Source: Gemmatimonadaceae bacterium
Lineage (GTDB): Bacteria; Gemmatimonadota; Gemmatimonadetes; Gemmatimonadales; Gemmatimonadaceae
NCBI GenBank assembly: GCA_013361935.1
Contig: JABFXC010000167.1
Location: 1-41,325, forward strand
DNA: 41,325 nucleotides
Reading direction: 5' to 3'
Shown here: piece by piece, positions 36,172 to 41,325 of the stretch
Numbering within the stretch: position 1 is the first letter of the stretch
Layout: the number at the start of each line of letters is the position of its first letter
Made by a program: the position numbers and the translations under genes
The notes under the pieces: model-generated
Seen by the model: only the letters and a program-made list of their open reading frames with translations
The model's database searches: none
Told to the model about the DNA's origin: nothing

Positions 36172-37143
36172 TCAGCCTTCCTCGACGCGGCCCATGCCGA
36201 GGAACTTCTCGCGCCGGCGTCGCACGAGGCGATCGGGCTTGTACTTCCGCAGCTCGTCGAGATTGCGGATGAGCGCCTCCTGCACGGCCTTCGCCGTGGC
36301 TTCCTGGCTGGAGTGCGCTCCGCCGGGCGGCTCGGGGATGATCTCGTCGATGACGCGGAGCTCGTAGAGATCGGGCGCGGTGATGCGCAGCGCCGACGCG
36401 GCGCGCTCGCGCATCTCGGGGCTCTTGCCGTCCTTCCAGAGGATGGCGGCGCAGCCCTCGATGGTGATCACCGAGTAGACCGCGTTCTCGAGCATGAGGA
36501 CGCGGTCGGCGACGCCGAGCGCGAGGGCGCCGCCGGAGCCGCCCTCGCCGATGACGGTGGCGATGATCGGGACCTCGAGCTGGGCCATCTCGTAGAGATT
36601 GCGGGCGATCGCCTCGCTCTGGCCGCGCTCCTCGGCGCCGAGACCGGCCCACGCGCCCGGCGTGTCGATGAAGGTGAGCACCGGGACGTGGAACTTCTCG
36701 GCGAGCTTCATCAGGCGAAGCGCCTTGCGGTAGCCCTCGGGGTGGGGCATGCCGAAGTTGCGCTTCAGGTTCTCCTTGGTATCGCGGCCGCGCTGCTGGC
36801 CGATGACCATGACCGTCTCGCCGTCGAGGCGCGCCCAGCCGCCGACGATGGCGGCGTCCTCGCGAAAGGCGCGGTCGCCATGGAGCTCGATCCAGTCGGT
36901 GAAGGCGAGGCGGATGTAGTCGAGGGTGAAGGGGCGCTTGTTGTTGCGCGCGACCTGCACCCGCTGCAGCGGCGTGAGGTTCTTGTAGATCTGATCCCGC
37001 AGATCCGAGAGCTTTCGCTCGAGCGGGGCGATCTCGCTGCCGACGTCGAGGCGCTGGCCGTCGGCGAGTCGCTTCAGCTCGTCGATCTGCTTCTCCAGCT
37101 CGGCGATCGGCTTCTCGAACTCCATTACCGGCGCGCTAGCCAT
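36172..37143 (-). CDS. accA: acetyl-CoA carboxylase carboxyltransferase subunit alpha
   Basis: The product is 323 aa from ATG 37143 (an ATG six codons later is also possible; GGGAG precedes the first). It forms with AccD the enzyme that transfers CO2 from biotin to acetyl-CoA, making malonyl-CoA for fatty acid synthesis. Typical segments are MEFEKPIAELEKQIDELKRL, HGDRAFREDAAIVGGWARL, PVLTFIDTPGAWAGLGAEER and VIGEGGSGGALALGVADRVL. The length matches the family (about 315-325). It begins 40 bp after the dnaE stop and is probably co-transcribed; accD is not in the window. Confidence 0.97.
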   Translation of the reverse strand: MASAPVMEFEKPIAELEKQIDELKRLADGQRLDVGSEIAPLERKLSDLRDQIYKNLTPLQRVQVARNNKRPFTLDYIRLAFTDWIELHGDRAFREDAAIVGGWARLDGETVMVIGQQRGRDTKENLKRNFGMPHPEGYRKALRLMKLAEKFHVPVLTFIDTPGAWAGLGAEERGQSEAIARNLYEMAQLEVPIIATVIGEGGSGGALALGVADRVLMLENAVYSVITIEGCAAILWKDGKSPEMRERAASALRITAPDLYELRVIDEIIPEPPGGAHSSQEATAKAVQEALIRNLDELRKYKPDRLVRRRREKFLGMGRVEEG

Positions 37144-37183
37144 TTCCGGTCTCTCCCAGGCAGTCGCTGCTTGCGTTAGGCAT

Positions 37184-40100
37184 TCAACCGCCGCGAACGA
37201 GTTTGACGCGCTCGCTGCCGAGCACCGCGCGCAGCTCGGTGAGCGCGGCGTTGGTCGCCGACAGCTTCAACGAGCGTGAGCGGAGCCGCGCCCGCGATCC
37301 GTTGCCGTCGCTCCAGTGGAGCTCGAGGGCGGACGGTCCCGGGTGCGCTTCGACGACGGAGCGTACGTCTTCCATGACTTCAGGCGCGATCTTCGCGCCC
37401 TGTGCGAGCTGAATCGCGATCGCGACCTGGCCGCTGTGCTGCACGGCGGCGAGCGGCGTCACCGTCTCGACGATGAACGTCGGGTTCTCGCCTCCCTGGT
37501 CGCGCTTCGAGTAACCACCCTTGAGGAGCACGGGCACGTCGACGCGGATCTGGTGGGCCAGGTTCGCCCATGCCTCCGGGAAGACGAGCACCTCGGAAGA
37601 TCCCGAAAAATCCTCCACTGTCAACCGCGCGAACTCCGCGCCCGACTTCTTGGAGATCTGCTTCTTCACCGCCGTGATGACGACGCCGAGCGTCATCGGA
37701 TCCGGGCTCCAGCTCCCGAGCTGCGAGACCTGGTGCGTGGCGAACAGCTCGCACTCGGTGCGGTAGGGCTCGAGCGGGTGGCCCGAGATGTAGAAGCCGA
37801 GGATCTCCTTCTCCCGCTGCAGGCGCTCCGATTCCGGCCAGGGTGAAGCGACGGGAAGCGTCGCGGTGGTTCCGCGCGAGCTGGCGCCGCCGTTCGACGA
37901 GGGATCGCCGAAGAGGGACACCTGCCCGCTCGCCTTCTCGTCCTGCTTGAGCGAGGCCTCGGCGATCGCGTCGTCGAGGGCCTTCGCGAACTGCGCGCGG
38001 TGACCGCCGAGCGAGTCGAGGGCGCCGGCGCCGATGAGGGCCTCGAAGACGCGCTTGTTGCAGACGCGCAGGTCGACGCGCTCGCAGAGGTCGTGCAGCG
38101 ACGCGATGGGCTTCTCGCGGCGCGCGGCGAGGATCGAGTCGATGGCCGAGCGGCCGACGTTGCGGATGGCGCCGAGGCCGAAGCGCACCTGCCGGTCGCC
38201 GATGACGGTGAACTTGTAGCCGCTCTCGTTGACGTCGGGGGGAAGGATCTCGATGCCGAGCTCGCGCGCCTCGTTGATGTACTTCACGACGCTGTCGGTG
38301 TCGCCGATGCACGCGGAGAGCATCGCCGCCATGAAGTCGGCAGGGTAGTGCGCCTTGAGCCACGCCGTGTGGTAGGCGATGATCGAGTACGCGACCGCGT
38401 GCGACTTGTTGAAGCCGTAGCGGCCGAAGGTCTCGATCTGGCCGGCGAGATCCTCGATGATGCGCTGGTCGAAGCCGCGGGCGACGGACTTCTCGACGAA
38501 CTTGCCGAGCTCCTTCCGGATGAGCTCCGCGTCCTTCTTGCCGACCGCCTTGCGGAGGACGTCGGCTTCGGCGAGGGAGATGCCGGCGAGCACCTGGGCG
38601 ATGCGCATCACCTGTTCCTGATAGGTGATGACGCCGAGGGTCTCGCGGAGGATGGGCTCGAGCTCGGGGAGGAGATAGCTCACCGGCTCGTCGCCGCGCT
38701 TGCGGCGCACGTAGACCATGTGCATCCCGCTGTCGAGCGGCCCGGGGCGGAGCAGCGCGTTCGAGGCGACGATGTCGTCGAAGCGGTCGCAGCGCATCTG
38801 CCGGAGCACGTCGGTGGCGAGATTGGACTCGAACTGGAAGACGCCGGCGGTGCGCCCGCTGCGGAGCATCTTGTAGGTGTCCGCGTCGTCGAGGGGGAGC
38901 GAGTCGAGATCGATCTTCCTGCCCGTCCGACGCTCCACCGACGCGATGGCGTCGGTGACGACGGTGAGCGTCGTGAGGCCGAGGAAGTCCATCTTGAGCA
39001 TCCCGGCCTTCTCGAGCGCGTTCATGTCGTACTGGGTGACGACGACGTTCTCGTCGTCGCCGGCGCCGGCGCCCTTGGAGGATTGGGTGCAGGTGGGGAC
39101 GTAGTCGTCGAGCGGGCCGGGGGCGATGACGACGCCGGCGGCGTGCACACCGGTGTGGCGCGACAGTCCCTCGAGCGCCTTCGCGTAGTCGAGGAGCTGG
39201 TGATAGCGCTCGTCGCTCTTGTAGATCCGCGCGACCTCGGGGATCTGCTCGATCGCCTCGGCGACGGTGAGGGAGAAGTTCGGCTGGTTGGGGATCAGCT
39301 TCGCGAGGCCGTCGGTCTCCTGCGGGGTGAAGCCGAGGGTGCGGCCGACGTCCTTGATGGCGGCGCGCGACTTCATCGTCCCGAAGGTGACGATCTGGCC
39401 GACCGACTCCTTGCCGTACTTCTGCCTGACGTACTCGATGACTTCACCGCGCCGCTCGAAGCAGAAGTCGACGTCGATGTCGGGCATCGAGACGCGCTCC
39501 GGGTTCAGGAAGCGCTCGAAGAGGAGATCGAACTTCAGCGGGCAGACGTTGGTGATCTGCAGCGCGTAGGCGACGAGCGAGCCGGCGGCCGACCCGCGGC
39601 CGGGGCCGACGGGGATGCCGCGGTCGCGGGCCGCCTTGATGAAGTCGTAGACGATGAGGAAGTAGCCGGCGTAGCCGGTCTTCACGATGACGCCGAGCTC
39701 GTAGTCGAGCCGCTCCTTCACCTCCGGCGGAAGCGGAGTGCCGTAGCGCTGTTCGGCGCCCTCCGTGGCGAGCCTGACGAGCAGCTCGTTCTCGGTCGCG
39801 ACGTCCTGCGGGAGGGGAAAGGAGGGGACGTGATACTTCTTCCCGAACTCGACGTTCACCTCGTCGGCGATCTTCAGCGTGTTCTCGAGGACGTCGGGGC
39901 GATCGCGGAAGCGCGCGGCGATCTCGGGGGCGCTCTTGAAGTAGAGCCCCTGGTCGTAGTGCATGCGGTCGGCGTCGTTGCGGTCCTTGCCGAGGCCGAT
40001 GCAGAGGAGCACGTCGTGGGAGTCGTGGTCGTCGCGGCGGAGGAAGTGCGCGTCGTTGGTCGCGACCACGGGGAGGCCGACGTCGTCGGCGAGGCGGAAG

Positions 40101-40669
40101 ATCTGCTCGTTGAGCTTCGCCTGTCCCTCGGAGTCGTGCGCCTGCACCTCGAGGTAGTAGCGTCCCTTGAAGAGCTCCGCGTACCAGGCGGCGGCTTCCT
40201 TCGCCTTCTCGTACTCGTTCGCCATGAGGTGCTGCGCGACCTCGCCGGCGAGGCAGGCCGATGTGACGACGATTCCCTCAGCGTGCTTCGCGAGGAGCTC
40301 GCGGTCGACGCGCGGCTTGACGTAGAAGCCCTCGGCGTAGGCGAGCGAGGAGAGCTTGACGAGATTGCGATAGCCGATCGCGTTCTGCGCGAGCAGGACG
40401 AGGTGGTAGTACGGCTTCATTCCCGGCGCGGGGCGCGCCTTCAGCCGGCGGTCGCCGGTCGCGACGTAGGCCTCCATGCCGAGGATCGGGCGCAGCTTCG
40501 CCTTGCGCGCCTTCTCCTGGAACTCCCACGCCGCGTGCATGTTGCCGTGATCGGTGATCGCGAGCGCGGGCTGCTCGAACTCGAGCGCCCGGGCGATGAG
40601 ACTTTCGATCCGGTTCGCGCCGTCGAGGAGGGAGTACTCCGAGTGACAGTGGAGGTGTACGAAGGACAT
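37184..40669 (-). CDS. dnaE: DNA polymerase III subunit alpha
   Basis: The product is the 1161-aa replicative polymerase, close to the 1160 residues usual for DnaE1. The N-terminal PHP domain keeps the metal-binding pattern: HLHCHSEYSLLDG (H6, H8), ITDHGNMHAAW, GMEAYVATGDR and TNDAHFLRRDDHDSHDVL. This suggests an active PHP site, unlike the degenerate one of E. coli. The palm has GPGRGSAAGSLVAYAL and PDIDVDFCFERRGEVIEYVR with the catalytic Asp pair. A helix-hairpin-helix region and an OB domain (LGVVITAVKKQISKKSG, ARLTVEDFSGSSEVLVFPEA) follow. A consensus-like promoter places transcription start at or next to the ATG. The gene heads the dnaE-accA-ricT-metG-M23 series. Confidence 0.97.
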   Translation of the reverse strand: MSFVHLHCHSEYSLLDGANRIESLIARALEFEQPALAITDHGNMHAAWEFQEKARKAKLRPILGMEAYVATGDRRLKARPAPGMKPYYHLVLLAQNAIGYRNLVKLSSLAYAEGFYVKPRVDRELLAKHAEGIVVTSACLAGEVAQHLMANEYEKAKEAAAWYAELFKGRYYLEVQAHDSEGQAKLNEQIFRLADDVGLPVVATNDAHFLRRDDHDSHDVLLCIGLGKDRNDADRMHYDQGLYFKSAPEIAARFRDRPDVLENTLKIADEVNVEFGKKYHVPSFPLPQDVATENELLVRLATEGAEQRYGTPLPPEVKERLDYELGVIVKTGYAGYFLIVYDFIKAARDRGIPVGPGRGSAAGSLVAYALQITNVCPLKFDLLFERFLNPERVSMPDIDVDFCFERRGEVIEYVRQKYGKESVGQIVTFGTMKSRAAIKDVGRTLGFTPQETDGLAKLIPNQPNFSLTVAEAIEQIPEVARIYKSDERYHQLLDYAKALEGLSRHTGVHAAGVVIAPGPLDDYVPTCTQSSKGAGAGDDENVVVTQYDMNALEKAGMLKMDFLGLTTLTVVTDAIASVERRTGRKIDLDSLPLDDADTYKMLRSGRTAGVFQFESNLATDVLRQMRCDRFDDIVASNALLRPGPLDSGMHMVYVRRKRGDEPVSYLLPELEPILRETLGVITYQEQVMRIAQVLAGISLAEADVLRKAVGKKDAELIRKELGKFVEKSVARGFDQRIIEDLAGQIETFGRYGFNKSHAVAYSIIAYHTAWLKAHYPADFMAAMLSACIGDTDSVVKYINEARELGIEILPPDVNESGYKFTVIGDRQVRFGLGAIRNVGRSAIDSILAARREKPIASLHDLCERVDLRVCNKRVFEALIGAGALDSLGGHRAQFAKALDDAIAEASLKQDEKASGQVSLFGDPSSNGGASSRGTTATLPVASPWPESERLQREKEILGFYISGHPLEPYRTECELFATHQVSQLGSWSPDPMTLGVVITAVKKQISKKSGAEFARLTVEDFSGSSEVLVFPEAWANLAHQIRVDVPVLLKGGYSKRDQGGENPTFIVETVTPLAAVQHSGQVAIAIQLAQGAKIAPEVMEDVRSVVEAHPGPSALELHWSDGNGSRARLRSRSLKLSATNAALTELRAVLGSERVKLVRGG

Positions 40670-40704
40670 TGTCGGATAATAGTCGGCCGGGGGGGTATTG
40701 GCAA
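40670..40704 (-). promoter_or_regulatory. dnaE promoter, predicted leaderless start
   Basis: Reading the minus strand, TTGCCA (40704-40699, 5/6 to consensus) is followed by exactly 17 bp and TATTAT (40681-40676, 5/6 to consensus). Six bases then separate the -10 from the dnaE ATG at 40669. Transcription starting the usual 6-7 bases after the -10 would begin at or one base before the A of the ATG. There is no Shine-Dalgarno sequence, in agreement with a leaderless mRNA. Confidence 0.6.
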
Positions 40705-40709
40705 AGCGA

Positions 40710-40749
40710 TTGACGCCTATCCTAAGGCGTTGTTGTAACTGGCGTTACA
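40710..40749 (+). promoter_or_regulatory. possible promoter and operator dyads for the divergent lipoprotein gene
   Basis: TTGACG (40710-40715) with a possible -10 TGTAAC (40734-40739, 18-bp spacing) points rightwards. Two dyads overlap it: ACGCCT/AGGCGT (40713-40718 and 40725-40730) in the spacer, and TGTAAC-TGGC-GTTACA (40734-40749) over the -10. These could bind a regulator. The -35 lies only 5 bp from the dnaE -35 on the other strand, so control of both genes from here is possible. Confidence 0.4.
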
Positions 40750-40870
40750 GCGCGACAGGCCGCGTCGTCGCAGCTTCATGCTGGCCGGCCCCTCGCTTCC
40801 GTGGCTATCGTTGTGGCGGGGAACGCCGACAGCACCGTCGGGTACCCCGTTCCGCCCTTTCAGGAGTCGC

Positions 40871-41325
40871 ATGCTCCGTCGTCCCGCCAGCATCCCCGTG
40901 GTCCTCGCGCTCGCCGCGCTGACCGCAGCCTGCTCTTCCGAGCGCATCGCGTCCCCGAACGGGACGCTCCAGTCGTGCGGGGCCACAGCGGCCGCCTTCG
41001 GTCCGCTCGATCCGTCCGACGCCGGCGAGACGCCACTCGCGGACGCCGGCCCGACGCCGGCACGCGCGGCAGCCGCGGCGCTGTCGATCGCTCCGCTGAG
41101 CGGCGCGGTGGTGGGCTTCCCGGGGCCGAGCGCGCAGCTCAACGACACGAGTGCGAGGTATCTCGTCGTTCCGCAGTACGCGATGCAGGGGGGCGTGCCG
41201 GACTCGACGCGCTTCACCCTCACGGTGGGAACCGGCGCGGCCGCGGTGGCGACGCCGTACAGCGAGCCTTCGCTCACCGTCAGCGCGCAGAGCGCGCTCG
41301 ACACCCGGCTGCGCGGGCTGGAGCG
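40871..41325 (+). CDS. lipoprotein, 3' end cut by window edge
   Basis: The frame from ATG 40871 stays open to the end of the window (151 full codons). AGGAG (40862-40866) precedes the start by 4 bp. The lipoprotein signal MLRRPASIPVVLALAALTAAC has lipobox TAAC (C21). The visible mature part has an Ala/Pro-rich stretch and then beta-type sequence (AQLNDTSARYLVVPQYAMQG, STRFTLTVGTGAAAVATPYS). That resembles the N-terminal part of some large secreted proteins with beta domains. Too little is present for a family call. It is divergent from dnaE. Confidence 0.7.
   Translation, partial: MLRRPASIPVVLALAALTAACSSERIASPNGTLQSCGATAAAFGPLDPSDAGETPLADAGPTPARAAAAALSIAPLSGAVVGFPGPSAQLNDTSARYLVVPQYAMQGGVPDSTRFTLTVGTGAAAVATPYSEPSLTVSAQSALDTRLRGLE

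Overview
The window is high-GC DNA from a diderm (LPS-type) bacterium, most probably a member of the Gemmatimonadota. This is an inference. It rests on the combination of a SusC/SusD pair followed by a bacterial-Ig lipoprotein, many short lipoproteins and proteins with 'AQ'-type signal-peptide cleavage sites, a KDO-transferase-like gene, a split F1 ATP synthase operon, and the order dnaE-accA-ricT-metG-M23. There is no rRNA, tRNA, CRISPR array, insertion sequence or prophage that I can see. The window is densely coding and looks chromosomal.

Layout. 1-1217: the 3' part of an AraC-type regulator with a receiver-like N-terminus, converging on a small four-helix-bundle protein. 1323-5642: the F1 operon atpA-atpG-atpD-atpC, with a near-perfect CRP/FNR-superfamily-type palindrome upstream and a 38-bp perfect palindrome as probable terminator. 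5721-8571: an outer-membrane barrel protein, a stand-alone receiver domain, and an EAL phosphodiesterase with degenerate receiver-like and GGDEF domains. 8582-10588 (minus strand): a DsbA-like lipoprotein and a WaaA-like KDO transferase.

10872-22853: a ten-gene plus-strand operon ending in a clear terminator. It encodes two paralogous outer-membrane barrels with C-terminal coiled coils, a coiled-coil exported protein, two large TPR proteins (756 and 1021 aa), a small exported protein, a TolQ/ExbB-type channel protein, two ExbD/TolR-type proteins and a TonB-like protein with an AgmX/PglI-type C-terminal domain. The content matches the logic of the myxobacterial Agl-Glt/Nfs envelope machine: a proton channel in the inner membrane, TPR proteins in the periplasm, barrels in the outer membrane and a TonB-like linker. 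This is the most interesting system in the window.

22862-26158: a small lipoprotein on the minus strand, then a TPM-domain protein, a nucleotidyltransferase-like protein, a lipoprotein carrying a second AgmX/PglI-like domain, and a LemA lipoprotein. 26252-32267: susC-susD-Ig lipoprotein, with a consensus-like promoter and a strong terminator at the end. 32344-40669 (minus strand): dnaE, accA, ricT (PSP1), metG and an M23 peptidase; dnaE appears to have a promoter that would give a leaderless mRNA. 40871-end: the start of a lipoprotein gene cut by the window edge, divergent from dnaE.

Functions were assigned by reading motifs in the translated sequence. No database search was run, so family names are recognition and subfamily or system names are inference.
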